The notes beneath the pieces are model-generated. The model searched no databases. It saw nothing but the letters and a program-made list of their open reading frames with translations, and was not told the origin of the DNA. The translations under genes and the position numbers were made by a program. A stretch of DNA of 52,457 nt. It comes from Planctomycetota bacterium. GTDB taxonomy: Bacteria > Planctomycetota > Brocadiia > SM23-32 > JAKLEA01. The stretch lies in contig JAKLEA010000033.1 in the NCBI GenBank assembly GCA_022711755.1, positions 1-52,457 of the forward strand, read 5' to 3'. Position 1 is the stretch's first letter, and the number at the start of each line of letters is the position of its first letter. Shown here piece after piece: positions 17,563 to 26,364 of the stretch.

Positions 17563-18630
17563 ATGGGAAAAACTCTAAAGGAACTGGCGGATTTCGTGGG
17601 CGGCTCCGTCATCGGCGACGGGAACGCCGTCATCGAGAAGGTCAGCGGCATTCAGGAAGCCGGTCCGGACTGCATCACCTTCATCAGCAATCCGAAATAC
17701 GTACGAATGCTGCGCGAGACGAAGGCCGGCGCGGTCATTGTATCCCCGCAGATCAAGGAAGCGCCGACCTCCCTGCTCGTCTGCCGGAATCCGTATCTGG
17801 CGTTCGCCAGAATCGTCGAATACCTGATGTATGAAGCCCCGGTCTACAAACCGGGAATTGACCCGCAGGCACATATCTCCGAATCGGCATCCATCGGCAG
17901 AAACGTTGTCGCCATGCCGTTTGCCTTTGTGGGCGAGAACTCCTCGGTAGGCGAAAGAACCGTGTTGCACCCAGGCGCAAGCATCGGAAGGTATTGCCGG
18001 ATCGGGTCTGACTGCGTAATCCACAGCAACGCCGTGATTTATGACGATACGGTGATCGGCGACCGGGTGACGGTCAACAGCAATTGCTCAATCGGCACTT
18101 TCGGTTTCGGATACGCCCCCGACCCGACCGCTAAGCCGGGCGAGATGTGGTATAAAATCCGACAGGTGGGCAGGGCGGTAATCGAGGACGACGTGGACAT
18201 CGGCGCGAACAGCGTCGTGAACCGCGCGGCGATGGGGGAGACCTGCATCTGCCGCGGGGCGAAGATTGACAGCCTGACTATCATCGCCCACAACTGTGTT
18301 ATCGGAGAGGATACCCTCATCATAAGTCAGGTTGGAATAGCCGGTTCCGTCAAAGTAGGAAAACGTTGTACCATAGCCAGCCAGGTCGGCATCGTGGGGC
18401 ATATCGCCATCGGGGACGACATCCAGATCGGCGCAAAGAGCGGCATCAACCACTCGATAACCGAAAAGGGCGCATACCTCGGCTCGCCCGCGATTCCAGC
18501 CGCCGAAGGCCTGAAATCCTACGCGATGTGGAAGAAGCTCCCCCAGATTCCAGAGCGCATCCGCGAACTTGAGCGCGAGGTGGCCAGATTGAAACAGCAA
18601 CTTGAAGGCAAGGACGGTCAAACAGCGTGA
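17563..18630 (+). CDS. lpxD: UDP-3-O-acylglucosamine N-acyltransferase (lipid A synthesis)
   Basis: The 355-residue cytoplasmic enzyme adds the N-linked acyl chain of lipid A from acyl-ACP. It has the N-terminal uridine-binding domain (LKELADFVGGSVIGDG), then a left-handed beta-helix of hexapeptide repeats from about residue 100 to 310, with the catalytic histidine H243 in IIAHNCVIG and a second conserved GH in VGHIAIGDD. The C-terminal helix (RIRELEREVARLKQQL) is the usual trimer coiled coil. ATG 17563 is favoured over TTG 17509 since the family begins near this point and AGGG lies 8 bases upstream. It shares GTGA with the next gene, so translation is coupled. Its presence shows an LPS-bearing outer membrane. 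Confidence 0.93.
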   Translation: MGKTLKELADFVGGSVIGDGNAVIEKVSGIQEAGPDCITFISNPKYVRMLRETKAGAVIVSPQIKEAPTSLLVCRNPYLAFARIVEYLMYEAPVYKPGIDPQAHISESASIGRNVVAMPFAFVGENSSVGERTVLHPGASIGRYCRIGSDCVIHSNAVIYDDTVIGDRVTVNSNCSIGTFGFGYAPDPTAKPGEMWYKIRQVGRAVIEDDVDIGANSVVNRAAMGETCICRGAKIDSLTIIAHNCVIGEDTLIISQVGIAGSVKVGKRCTIASQVGIVGHIAIGDDIQIGAKSGINHSITEKGAYLGSPAIPAAEGLKSYAMWKKLPQIPERIRELEREVARLKQQLEGKDGQTA

Positions 18631-19487
18631 AATCCCGCCTTGAGTGTCTCATCTGCGCCCTGTCCCAGGCTCTGCGCACCGCAAGACAGGCTGGCGCGTC
18701 CGAGGGCGTCCAGAGGAAGATTCTTGATGAATTGATGGGAATTCTGCCCGGTTCGGACCTGAACATGTCCCCGGCAGAAATCTCGCAGGACGCTTATGCG
18801 ACGGTAAGCCGTCTGACCGGCGTAGCCGATCCGTTTCATGACGCCAAGAAACGCCATAACGCCGTCGCGCTGGCGCTTTACCCCCGGCTGCGCGAGATTG
18901 TTGATTCGTCCGACAACCGGCTTGAGACGGCGCTGAGGCTGGCGGCCGCGGGGAACATTGTTGATCTTGGCGTTCTGGAGGATGACGAGATCGCCGCCCA
19001 CCTCGACGACGCGCTCAGGGTCACGCTCGCCAGAGACGATTCTGCGGATCTGCTGGCATTCCTTGAAAAACCCCGTCGCGTTCTTTACCTTCTTGACAAC
19101 GCTGGAGAGGTCGTCTTCGACCGCGTTCTGATGGAGGAGCTTGCGGGGCATAAGGTGCAGGCAGTCGTGAAATCCGCTCCGATCATCAACGACGTCACCC
19201 GCGAGGACGCGGAGGAGGCCGGCGTGGCGGAAGCGGCGGAGATAATTGAACTCGGTTGCGACTCCATCGGCGTGAACATGCGGCGGGCGGGGACGGAATT
19301 CAGGAAGGCTTTCGAATCCGCCGACGTGATCATAGCCAAGGGACAGGGCAACTACGAGACGCTCGACCGATGGGACGCGAACATCTATTTCATCCTCCGG
19401 GCGAAGTGCCCGATTGTGGCCGAGGAATTGCACGTTAAGCTTCACGAGGCGGTTCTCATACATTCCCCGGTCTACGCGCGTCCCTGA
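18627..19487 (+). CDS. DUF89 family protein, damage-control phosphatase-like
   Basis: The 286-residue product matches DUF89 (ARMT1-like). Members are metal-dependent phosphatases that remove damaged or side-product phosphometabolites. Visible motifs are CLICALSQALRTAR at residues 8-21, DPFHDAKKRHN near 68-78, the metal-binding DNAGEVVFDR, KSAPIINDVTREDAEEAG and GQGNYETL, where a conserved Asp/Asn set coordinates the metal. The length suits the short bacterial/archaeal branch. Translation starts at GTG overlapping the lpxD stop. The tight coupling with lpxD suggests it may clean up a nucleotide-sugar or sugar-phosphate by-product, an untested inference. Confidence 0.85.
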   Translation: MKSRLECLICALSQALRTARQAGASEGVQRKILDELMGILPGSDLNMSPAEISQDAYATVSRLTGVADPFHDAKKRHNAVALALYPRLREIVDSSDNRLETALRLAAAGNIVDLGVLEDDEIAAHLDDALRVTLARDDSADLLAFLEKPRRVLYLLDNAGEVVFDRVLMEELAGHKVQAVVKSAPIINDVTREDAEEAGVAEAAEIIELGCDSIGVNMRRAGTEFRKAFESADVIIAKGQGNYETLDRWDANIYFILRAKCPIVAEELHVKLHEAVLIHSPVYARP

Positions 19488-19517
19488 CGCCGCAAGCCAT
19501 GATAGACACGGAGGCTG

Positions 19518-20885
19518 ATGATGGACAAGCTGATTTCCGAGGCTTTGAAGACCGTCGGGGCGGATTACATAGAGATCAGGATAGAAGAGACGAACGGAAC
19601 TGACATCACCTATGTAGGCAAGGAACTGGAGCGCTTGGCGCAGGTGTCGAGTCTCGGCGGATGCGTCAGGGCGATGGTTAAGGGAGGATGGGGATTCGTT
19701 TCGTTCAATAAGCTCGAAGACCTTCCGCGCTACGCGAAACGGGCCGTCGAGCAGGCGGCGAAGGTGGCGCGGGAGCCGATGCGCCTTGCGCCCATACCGG
19801 CGATAAAGAGCGACTCCCGCATAGCTATGAAGATTGATCCCGCCGGCGTTCCGCTGGGCGAGAAGCACGATCTCATCAGCCGCTATAACTCGATGATTCT
19901 GGGGACTAAGGGCGTTGCGACCTCAAGCGTCAGATATCGCGACCGACTGACGCGTCTCCGCATGGCCAACAGCGACGGTGCGGACATTCGCGCGGAGATT
20001 CCATTCTGCGGCGCCTTCGTGGCCGCCATCGCGCGGGACGGCATGAACGTCCAGCAGGCTTACGAATCCGTAGGGCGACTGGAGGGATTCGAGATCGTTC
20101 AGGGGATGGAGGAATCCTGTGGGAAGGTCTGCAAACGCGCGCTGGACCTACTGAAGGCCGATCCCATCGAGGGCGGACAATACACGGTCATCGTGGACCC
20201 GAAGCTCTGCGGCGTTTTCGTGCATGAGGCGTTCGGTCACTTGAGCGAAGCCGATTTCCTGTCCGAAAATCCCCGGATGCGCGAGATCATGCGGGTGGGC
20301 AAACGGTTCGGACCGGATATGCTTTCAATCGTTGACGACGGGACGGTGGACCGGGAGGCCGGGAGCGATTCCTGCGACGCCGAAGGGACGCTGACACGTA
20401 AGACGCACTTGATCCGCGACGGGATTCTGACCAACCATCTCCACTCCCGCGAGACGGCCGCCAGAATGGGCGAGGAGCCGACGGGCAACGCAAGGGCGAT
20501 CTCATACAGTTACCCGCCGATAGTCCGCATGACGAACACCTATATGGAACCGCGCGGGGCAAAGTTCGAAGACATCATCGCCGAAACCGAAGACGGGATT
20601 TATGCGATCGGGGCGCTGGGCGGGCAGACCAACACCGAGATGTTCACCTTCAGCGCAGAGGAGGCATATCGCATCAGTGGCGGAAAAATCTGTGAACTTC
20701 TGCGCGAAGTCGTTCTCACGGGCAACGTGTTCGACACGCTCATGAATATTGACGCAATATGCGACGATATAAAACTTCACGGCGGATTGGGCGGCTGCGG
20801 GAAGGGCGATCAGTCGCCGCTGCGAGTCGGTGACGGCGGTCCGCATTGCCGGATTCGTAACGTGGTAGTGGGCGGTCACGGCTGA
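19518..20885 (+). CDS. tldD: TldD-family zinc metalloprotease subunit
   Basis: The 455-residue product carries the TldD signature HEAFGH (H236, E237, H241), the zinc-binding protease motif of the family. Upstream is the N-terminal alpha/beta domain (YIEIRIEE..., GGCVRAMVKGGWGF), and downstream SIVDDGT, GNARA and the terminal GGCGKGDQSPL. TldD normally works with TldE/PmbA as a heterodimer that degrades unfolded peptides through a narrow channel, for example in microcin or PQQ peptide maturation. No TldE partner is visible in this window, so it must be elsewhere or this acts alone. GGAGG lies 5 bases before ATG 19518 (8 before ATG 19521). It probably belongs to the lpxD-DUF89 operon (30-base gap). 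Confidence 0.93.
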   Translation: MMDKLISEALKTVGADYIEIRIEETNGTDITYVGKELERLAQVSSLGGCVRAMVKGGWGFVSFNKLEDLPRYAKRAVEQAAKVAREPMRLAPIPAIKSDSRIAMKIDPAGVPLGEKHDLISRYNSMILGTKGVATSSVRYRDRLTRLRMANSDGADIRAEIPFCGAFVAAIARDGMNVQQAYESVGRLEGFEIVQGMEESCGKVCKRALDLLKADPIEGGQYTVIVDPKLCGVFVHEAFGHLSEADFLSENPRMREIMRVGKRFGPDMLSIVDDGTVDREAGSDSCDAEGTLTRKTHLIRDGILTNHLHSRETAARMGEEPTGNARAISYSYPPIVRMTNTYMEPRGAKFEDIIAETEDGIYAIGALGGQTNTEMFTFSAEEAYRISGGKICELLREVVLTGNVFDTLMNIDAICDDIKLHGGLGGCGKGDQSPLRVGDGGPHCRIRNVVVGGHG

Positions 20886-20904
20886 TGCGCGGCAGGCTTG
20901 TGCC

Positions 20905-21822
20905 TCAGTCAATCATATCCCACGCCGAAGCAAGGGTTTGCTTCATATTGCCGATAACATCTGCGGATGTTTGATTGCCGAACGGCTTGATCTCGAAAGA
21001 GAAGGTGCATGGTTTCTCTTCGTTGATGTATCCCATTTGTTTCTGGCATCTTATGAACTCCGCCAGTTCCGGCGCGCCGTTCTCGCCCTCCGGTATGCTG
21101 AAGATCGGATGGTTGTCTCCATAGGTCGGGTGGTCTGGATGTTGCATGACGCAATTGCCGGCGTGAACGTGCTTAAGAAATGGCGCTGCGAGGCTGATGG
21201 CGGATTCCGAAGATTCCCCCAGAAGAGGAAGGTGGCTCAGGTCGAGAAGCAATCCGAATGACGGATGTTTTTCCGATACCTTTGCGGCAATTTCAATTGC
21301 TTCGCCGGTAGGTCCCGTGAGACGCTTCTTGCCAATCGGCAGTCTGTCGAATGTCTCAAGAAGGAGAGACAGTCCGCGCGCTTCTGCGCATTCTGACAGT
21401 TCACAGAGGGATTTTGTAAGCGCCTGATATGCCGACGCTCTTTGTTTCTCCCCCGGATCTGGTCCCGAAAGAACTATAACTGCTGATGCCTGCATGTCGG
21501 CGGCTTCAGTGATCATGCTTTTCACAAGTTCAACGGCCTTCTGCCTTTGCGACTCGTCCGCCGAGTTCAGGTCCAGTTTGTTAGCCAGGAGCGCAGCCTG
21601 AGCGCCGATAAGGATTCCCGTATTTGTTCCGGAACAAATGGCAGCGACGGCTTTGCGCGATTCGGCGTCTTCTATTCGTCCAAGTTCAATAAGTCCGAAC
21701 CACGGATCGTCGCAGACCGCAACGACTGTCTCAATCAGCCTGTCCCGGTTGACTGCCCAATCCGGGAAGGCCATGGGATGAACAAGCCCCAGCCTCATCC
21801 AGTCCTGCGGTTTTCCCTTCAA
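20905..21822 (-). CDS. Sugar-phosphate isomerase/epimerase-like TIM-barrel protein
   Basis: The product is about 305 residues from a TTG at 21822, preferred because GGGAG lies 6 bases before it; ATG at 21798 is the alternative. The xylose-isomerase-like TIM barrel shows SAVIVLSGPDPGE, LLLETFDR, FGLLLDLSHLPL, LKHVHAGNC and TFSFEIKPFG. The Glu/Asp/His residues in these strands are those that hold a divalent metal in family members. It probably interconverts ketose/aldose or epimerises a sugar or inositol derivative. It lies 43 bases after the aldo/keto reductase stop on the same strand, so the pair probably belongs to one sugar-degradation operon. Confidence 0.82.
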   Translation of the reverse strand: MKGKPQDWMRLGLVHPMAFPDWAVNRDRLIETVVAVCDDPWFGLIELGRIEDAESRKAVAAICSGTNTGILIGAQAALLANKLDLNSADESQRQKAVELVKSMITEAADMQASAVIVLSGPDPGEKQRASAYQALTKSLCELSECAEARGLSLLLETFDRLPIGKKRLTGPTGEAIEIAAKVSEKHPSFGLLLDLSHLPLLGESSESAISLAAPFLKHVHAGNCVMQHPDHPTYGDNHPIFSIPEGENGAPELAEFIRCQKQMGYINEEKPCTFSFEIKPFGNQTSADVIGNMKQTLASAWDMID

Positions 21823-21865
21823 GTTAATCTCCCGTTCATGTTTGTCATAAGAGCAGAAATCAAAG

Positions 21866-22810
21866 CTACTTCGGACGCCAGTTCCACATGCTGTCAACAG
21901 AGACGGAGGAAAACGCCTCTTTGCCAAGCGCGCTCAAAACATCGTAATCCGCCGTGTCCATCTTCCAGTCCATTGTCTTCACAAGATCCTCGACCTGGTC
22001 GGACGTTCTGGCCCCGACGATTGCGCAGGGGACTCCCGGTGTCTGAAGAACCCAGCGGAGGGCAACCTGGGCAGGGGTGTATCCGGTCGTCCTGGCGATC
22101 TCGACAACCTTGTCGCTGACGGCTATGACCTTTGTAAATGAGTTGTCCCAAGTCAATACGTTCTTTGATCTTATATCATCGGGCAGGTCGGTCTTTGCGC
22201 TGTATTTGCCGAGTATCAGCCCCTGCGCAAGAGAACTGTAGGTCATAATCATTACGCCGCGCTCCCGGCAAAATGGAATCAGCTCATCGTCAATCTCACG
22301 CCAGACGATTGAGAATGGCGGTTGCAGGGAGTCAATCTGCGTCACCTTCACAGCTTGCTGCATTTGTTCGAGGTTGAAGTTGCTAACGCCGATGGCGCGG
22401 ATCAATCCCTCAGCCTTCCAGCCTGCCATCAACTCAAGGAATTTCTCGAACGGTTTGGATGGGGAGGGCCAGTGAATCTGGTAAAGATCAATGCTCGAAA
22501 CGTCCAGACGCTTCAGGCTGTCCTCGAGCGCCTTTCGCGCGTTTTCCGTGGGATGATGCGGGGCTATCTTGGTGGCAAGGACGACGTTCGGAAGCCCCTT
22601 GACCGCGCGCCCGACAACCTCCTCGCTGTGGCCGTTGCCGTAACCCTCAGCCGTATCAAGGAAGTTCACGCCGAGAGCGATGGCGCGGCGAATGGTCCGG
22701 ACCGAAACTTCATCATCAACGTCGGTCCATCCCGCCTTGCCGAACTGCCAGCAGCCAAGGCACATGCGCGAAACCTGCAGCCCGGACTTGCCAAGCGCAA
22801 CCTTTTCCAT
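21866..22810 (-). CDS. Aldo/keto reductase
   Basis: The 314-residue NADPH-type oxidoreductase has the full AKR tetrad D52, Y57 (DTAEGYG), K81 (LATKIAP) and H113 (YQIHWPSP), plus the cofactor-region strands AIGVSNFN and YSSLAQGLILGKY. Catalysis is reversible reduction of an aldehyde or ketone, often a sugar. The ribosome binding site is GGAG 8 bases before the ATG. The gene precedes the isomerase on the same strand and both suit carbohydrate catabolism. The exact substrate cannot be read from the sequence. Confidence 0.93.
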   Translation of the reverse strand: MEKVALGKSGLQVSRMCLGCWQFGKAGWTDVDDEVSVRTIRRAIALGVNFLDTAEGYGNGHSEEVVGRAVKGLPNVVLATKIAPHHPTENARKALEDSLKRLDVSSIDLYQIHWPSPSKPFEKFLELMAGWKAEGLIRAIGVSNFNLEQMQQAVKVTQIDSLQPPFSIVWREIDDELIPFCRERGVMIMTYSSLAQGLILGKYSAKTDLPDDIRSKNVLTWDNSFTKVIAVSDKVVEIARTTGYTPAQVALRWVLQTPGVPCAIVGARTSDQVEDLVKTMDWKMDTADYDVLSALGKEAFSSVSVDSMWNWRPK

Positions 22811-22962
22811 TTGCCTGTCTCCTTTCGATGCCGGTGATGGGCGTGTATTTTCTAGCGTCAGTCATATCTTGTCAAAGGAGTTCCGGAAATACCGGTATCA
22901 CCTCAATAATTGGCACACAGTCACGTTAGGGTCATGTGGCAAAGTGAACTTACAACCCCAGA

Positions 22963-24549
22963 TTATCGCGCCGCGCTCTGAACCTCCGTCTCGTAAAGGG
23001 AGACGGCAATCGCGCAGGTTCCAGCGGCGGGCGGGATGATGAATTCGCGCAATCCGCCGGGCGACGCTTCGCGAGCTTGAAGAGGCGTTCCGTCCTCGCG
23101 TGTAGCCGTGAAGTCGGGTGTCAGCCAGGATGGAATCCAGGTTGTGGTGACGCCGCCTTGCGGGGAGCCGGTGAAACGCAGGCTGATGCGATTGCCGGAG
23201 ACCTTGACCGAAATATCCGTCCCCGCGACGGCGGGAAAGTAAGGACGGGCGATGTGATGGAAATACGGCCTTTTATCAAGCTCCGGGCACCAGTCCCAGA
23301 AGCTGCGCCCGGCGAGAATCTCGTCGAAAGAGTCAAGGTGATGCCGCCAGAAAAGTTCATCGCTCACACAGGCGGGCGATGGCGCGCCCCATTCGCCCAC
23401 CCATAGGGGCATCTGCAATCTTTGAGCCGTCGTTGCCGCCCGCGTCAGCAGCGCCCTCATGCGAGCGGGGTTGTTCTGATATTCCTGGCCGAATTCGGAG
23501 CTTACTTCGTAATAATGCGGCGCGAATGCGATGTTTGCGTGAGGCCGGCCCGTCGCGGGATTCTGCGGCCTGCGCAGCCCCGACCATATTCCCGGGCCCG
23601 TTCCGGTGACCGGTTCCATGAAGATGATGTGATTAGGATCAACCTCCCGGATCGCCGTCACTGCGCGGTCGTAAAACGGCTGCAATTTCCTCATCTCAAA
23701 ATCCCTGACAGGCCCCTCGCCCATGGCGTCCAGAAACTTTTCAACCGTGCCGACGTCGTCGAAATGGCGGGCGATCTTGCGCAGTTCCGCGACGGGATCG
23801 TCCGCCTGCGCGAGCTTCAGCAGAGCCATCTGTTCTTTAACGCCTAGAATGCCCGCCGCAGCCTTCACGCCGGACAGCATTACCGCCGTGGCGTCACTCC
23901 CGAAGAACGGCTCGTTCAGAAGGTCATATCCCAGGACGCACGTTTCGTCTTTGAATCGGCGCGCGACCTCGCGCCATGCGGCTATGAATCGGTCCTGCAC
24001 GCCGATCCCGCCCGGGCCTGGCGCGTTGAGCCAGAAATTGTCGTACGCTTTCATGACCGGCGGATGGAAGTAGTTCAACCCCCACGGGGTTCTTGTCGGT
24101 CCGAGGGGCAATCCGTCATCCAGGCACGCCCATGCCGGCGCGCCGTCCGCCCCGTATTTCCGCGAGTAAAGGTCCTGATGCGCATCCAGGATAACGAGCA
24201 GGCCGGCCTCACGGCACCACGCAACGCGCTCCGCCAGACGCTGAAGGTATGCCTCGTCATACTGACCCGGCTGCGGCTCGATGCCCTCCCACACAAAGAC
24301 CATGCGGACGTGGTTGAACCCCCAGCTTCGGAGTTTCAGGTAATCCTCGCGCGTCTGCCAGCCGATCATGGGCGGAACCTTGCCGGTATTGCCGGTGTTC
24401 ACGCCGTTGAGGATGACGGCCCGCCCGTCCGGATCGAGGAGGAGCGTCCCGTTGGCAGTGAAGAATCGCGGTTGTTCATGTATCTGCTTCGACGCGCAGG
24501 CCGAGAGCAGGAGGATGGACGGTAGAGCCATGAAAGCCAGTTTGGACAC
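22963..24549 (-). CDS. GH5-family glycoside hydrolase, endoglycoceramidase-like lipoprotein
   Basis: The product is about 528 residues. It has a type II signal peptide ending LLLSAC (Cys about 18), so it is probably outer-membrane or periplasmic. The GH5 barrel carries LDAHQDLYS near 123-130, which resembles the DMHQD region of endoglycoceramidases, NEP with the acid/base Glu near 213, and VGEWGAP with the nucleophile near 386. The C-terminal beta domain is typical of this subfamily. Endoglycoceramidases cut the bond between glycan and ceramide; other members cut simple beta-glycosides. GTG 24549 is chosen because AAGGAGG lies 7 bases upstream; TTG 24552 is the alternative. Its 3' end is 153 bases before the reductase gene. 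Confidence 0.82.
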   Translation of the reverse strand: MSKLAFMALPSILLLSACASKQIHEQPRFFTANGTLLLDPDGRAVILNGVNTGNTGKVPPMIGWQTREDYLKLRSWGFNHVRMVFVWEGIEPQPGQYDEAYLQRLAERVAWCREAGLLVILDAHQDLYSRKYGADGAPAWACLDDGLPLGPTRTPWGLNYFHPPVMKAYDNFWLNAPGPGGIGVQDRFIAAWREVARRFKDETCVLGYDLLNEPFFGSDATAVMLSGVKAAAGILGVKEQMALLKLAQADDPVAELRKIARHFDDVGTVEKFLDAMGEGPVRDFEMRKLQPFYDRAVTAIREVDPNHIIFMEPVTGTGPGIWSGLRRPQNPATGRPHANIAFAPHYYEVSSEFGQEYQNNPARMRALLTRAATTAQRLQMPLWVGEWGAPSPACVSDELFWRHHLDSFDEILAGRSFWDWCPELDKRPYFHHIARPYFPAVAGTDISVKVSGNRISLRFTGSPQGGVTTTWIPSWLTPDFTATREDGTPLQAREASPGGLREFIIPPAAGTCAIAVSLYETEVQSAAR

Positions 24550-24717
24550 CAATTCGCCTCCTTGCGGCGGGTTATGAGTCCGCTGTCACATTGCCGCATG
24601 ACATTACCTGACAATATTTTACAACAATCCCATGATCCATTTTGTCCAGATTGTTGCCTTCAGAACCAAGAAATCATGCTATTGGCACAAAGAATCCACG
24701 GTCTAGGGGAGACTGTA

Positions 24718-24745
24718 CTGTGTCAGCGTGAATTGGAATTTTCGG
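24718..24745. repeat. IS3 element inverted repeat, left end
   Basis: It reads CTGTGTCAGCG then TGAATTGGAATTTTCGG and matches the reverse complement of 26338-26364 at most positions. The orfB stop codon (24723-24725) is inside it. Confidence 0.75.
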
Positions 24746-25919
24746 CTCCAATTCTTAGTTGGTGACCTGCCTGCGGCAGGGGCTTGCCTTCGGCAAGCTT
24801 TGAGTTTTCTGAGGCATTGGGGTAGCTCAGAATATCATCTGAACGAGGGGGTTTGAGAGTGCAGGGGGAGCTTGTGACTCCCCCCGGACGATATTCGTCA
24901 CCACCCGGCTGGCTATCCCTGGCGGTTTGCTCTCCAGCATTGACCGCTTCCGTTTCACCAGCTATGGCCATTGTCGCAGTATCACGATGGCCTGTCAACG
25001 GCCAATTGCGATCCAGTGTGGATGGGGAACTCTGTCTGCGGGCCTCCCTGGCGGTTTGCAGCTTGTCCTTGCGTTCCCGGATGACCAGTTCGGCGCGGCC
25101 CTCCAGCTTGTCCTTCGGTGTGACGTAGCCGATGGCGCTGTGAAGCCTCTCGTTGTTGTAGTAGTCGACGAATCGCGCCACGGTATCCCGTGCGTCCTGG
25201 TCGGAGATGGGTGGCCTGGGCCTGATGCATTCGCCACGCAGGGACTTGTGCCAGCGTTCGATCTTCCCGTTGCTCTGGGGGTAGTTGCGCGAGATGTAGG
25301 TATGGTCCATGTTGCACAAACTGATGTAGGACTTGAAGTCCCGGCCTATGAACTGCGGGCCATTGTCCGAGATCAATCTGGCCTGGGCATCGGGGTAGAG
25401 TTCCCTGGCCCTCTGCAAGATAACCTCGACATCTCGCTGGGTCATGCGCTCCCTGATCTCCCAGTGAACGACGTAGCGGCTGAAACCGTCAAGGATGCTG
25501 CACATGTAGTAGAACGTTTCCCGTATCTTCAAGTAGATCAAGTCGATGTGCCAATGCTTGTGAGGGCCGTCCGGTTGGTCAAAGCCCTTGCCCTTGCCGG
25601 TTCTCCTGCACTTGGGCGGCTTGATTCGCCCTGCTTGCTTGAGGACGCGGTAGACGGTGGCCGGACTGGCCGCAGCGATGTTCTGGTCAAGCATCATGTA
25701 GGCCAGACGCCTGTGGCACTGCGTGGGATTGAGATCGAAGAACTCAACGATCGCTCTTCGTTCCCACTCCTCAAGACGGTGGCCCTGCGGAACACTGGCA
25801 TGTTGTCCGTTGGGCCGTGAGTAGCGGCGTCGCCAGTCATAGAACTTGCTGGCAGGCAGGTCGAGCCACTGCAGGAGACGCCGAATCGGGAACTCGCTTC
25901 TGGCCGACCAGTAGTGCAC
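24723..25919 (-). CDS. IS3-family transposase OrfB (integrase core)
   Basis: The product is 398 residues if started alone at GTG 25919, but it is normally expected as the C-terminal part of an OrfAB fusion. The HTH_21-like region (FFDLNPTQCHRRLAYMM) is followed by the rve integrase core with the DDE triad: HWHIDLIYLK (first Asp), ISDNGPQFI (second Asp) and NGKIERWHKSLR (Glu). After YVTPKDKLEG the chain continues about 110 residues as a low-complexity tail rich in Ser, Asp and Pro, beyond the usual family end, and runs into the terminal repeat. The stop at 24723 is inside the inverted repeat. Confidence 0.9.
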   Translation of the reverse strand: MHYWSARSEFPIRRLLQWLDLPASKFYDWRRRYSRPNGQHASVPQGHRLEEWERRAIVEFFDLNPTQCHRRLAYMMLDQNIAAASPATVYRVLKQAGRIKPPKCRRTGKGKGFDQPDGPHKHWHIDLIYLKIRETFYYMCSILDGFSRYVVHWEIRERMTQRDVEVILQRARELYPDAQARLISDNGPQFIGRDFKSYISLCNMDHTYISRNYPQSNGKIERWHKSLRGECIRPRPPISDQDARDTVARFVDYYNNERLHSAIGYVTPKDKLEGRAELVIRERKDKLQTAREARRQSSPSTLDRNWPLTGHRDTATMAIAGETEAVNAGEQTARDSQPGGDEYRPGGVTSSPCTLKPPRSDDILSYPNASENSKLAEGKPLPQAGHQLRIGAENSNSR

Positions 25920-26289
25920 ACAGTCTATGACTTCGTCGCGTGTCTGGTCGGCCAGCCAGCGTTCGTTCAGTCCCCCCCAGTCTTTTTTTTAGCTCCATGT
26001 GTGCAGCCAGCAACTCGGCAATCACCCCGTTCTTCTCGGTGACCTGTTGCTGGAGTTCATCCACTCTCCGCTGCATCTGGACACTTGGCTTGTCGCGTTC
26101 ACGTTCGAACACGACCGCCCCGTTCTCCCAGAACTGCTTCATCCAGCGGTAGAAGACGTTCGGATCGAGTTGGTTGTGATCGCAGATGTCAGAGACCGGC
26201 ACGCGGTCGACGATGTGCCGTTTGAGCATCTGGAGCTTCTCCTCGGGAGTGTAATTCTTGCGAGGCTTGCGTCCTTCTGTCTGGCCCAT
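25837..26289 (-). CDS. IS3-family transposase OrfA (helix-turn-helix)
   Basis: The 150-residue product begins with a homeodomain-like HTH (NYTPEEKLQMLKRH, DICDHNQLDPNVFYRWMKQF) that binds the element's ends. A leucine-zipper-like coiled coil follows (QMQRRVDELQQQVTEKNGVIAEL). AAGGAG sits 7 bases before ATG 26289. The family-like part stops at MELKKRLGG, where the slippery run lies. The 50 residues read beyond it in frame 0 are out of frame with orfB and are probably rarely functional. Confidence 0.88.
   Translation of the reverse strand: MGQTEGRKPRKNYTPEEKLQMLKRHIVDRVPVSDICDHNQLDPNVFYRWMKQFWENGAVVFERERDKPSVQMQRRVDELQQQVTEKNGVIAELLAAHMELKKRLGGTERTLAGRPDTRRSHRLCALLVGQKRVPDSASPAVARPACQQVL
25983..25990 (-). 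promoter_or_regulatory. Programmed -1 frameshift site (A8 run) of the IS3 element
   Basis: On the minus strand the run CTAAAAAAAAG sits in the orfA/orfB overlap and provides the heptamer A_AAA_AAA. A one-base slip back at this point joins MELKK to DWGGLNERWLADQTRD, entering the orfB frame just after its last upstream stop. This is the classical IS3 mechanism for making the OrfAB transposase. Confidence 0.8.
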
Positions 26290-26337
26290 GTATAATCTCC
26301 TTCATGAGTGTTGCGGAAACATACTACGTCCCACTAG

Positions 26338-26364
26338 CCGATATTCCAATTCCCTGTGACACAG
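26338..26364. repeat. IS3 element inverted repeat, right end
   Basis: The reverse complement reads CTGTGTCACAGG then GAATTGGAATATCGG and pairs with 24718-24745. It lies upstream of orfA and probably contains or abuts its promoter. Confidence 0.75.

Larger units (their letters stand above)
24718..26364 (-). mobile_element. Complete IS3-family insertion sequence, about 1.65 kb
   Basis: Terminal inverted repeats are 24718-24745 and 26338-26364, each opening CTGTGTCA and sharing GAATTGGAAT. Between them are orfA and orfB on the minus strand in IS3 order, overlapping out of frame with a frameshift signal. No clear target duplication is visible (flanks GACTGTA and CACAAAC). It inserted between the GH5 gene and the large catabolic operon, in non-coding DNA. 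Confidence 0.85.

Noticed and set aside
24927..25820. 297-residue plus-strand frame in the IS3 element
   Set aside because: It is antisense to orfB, which has the full DDE triad.
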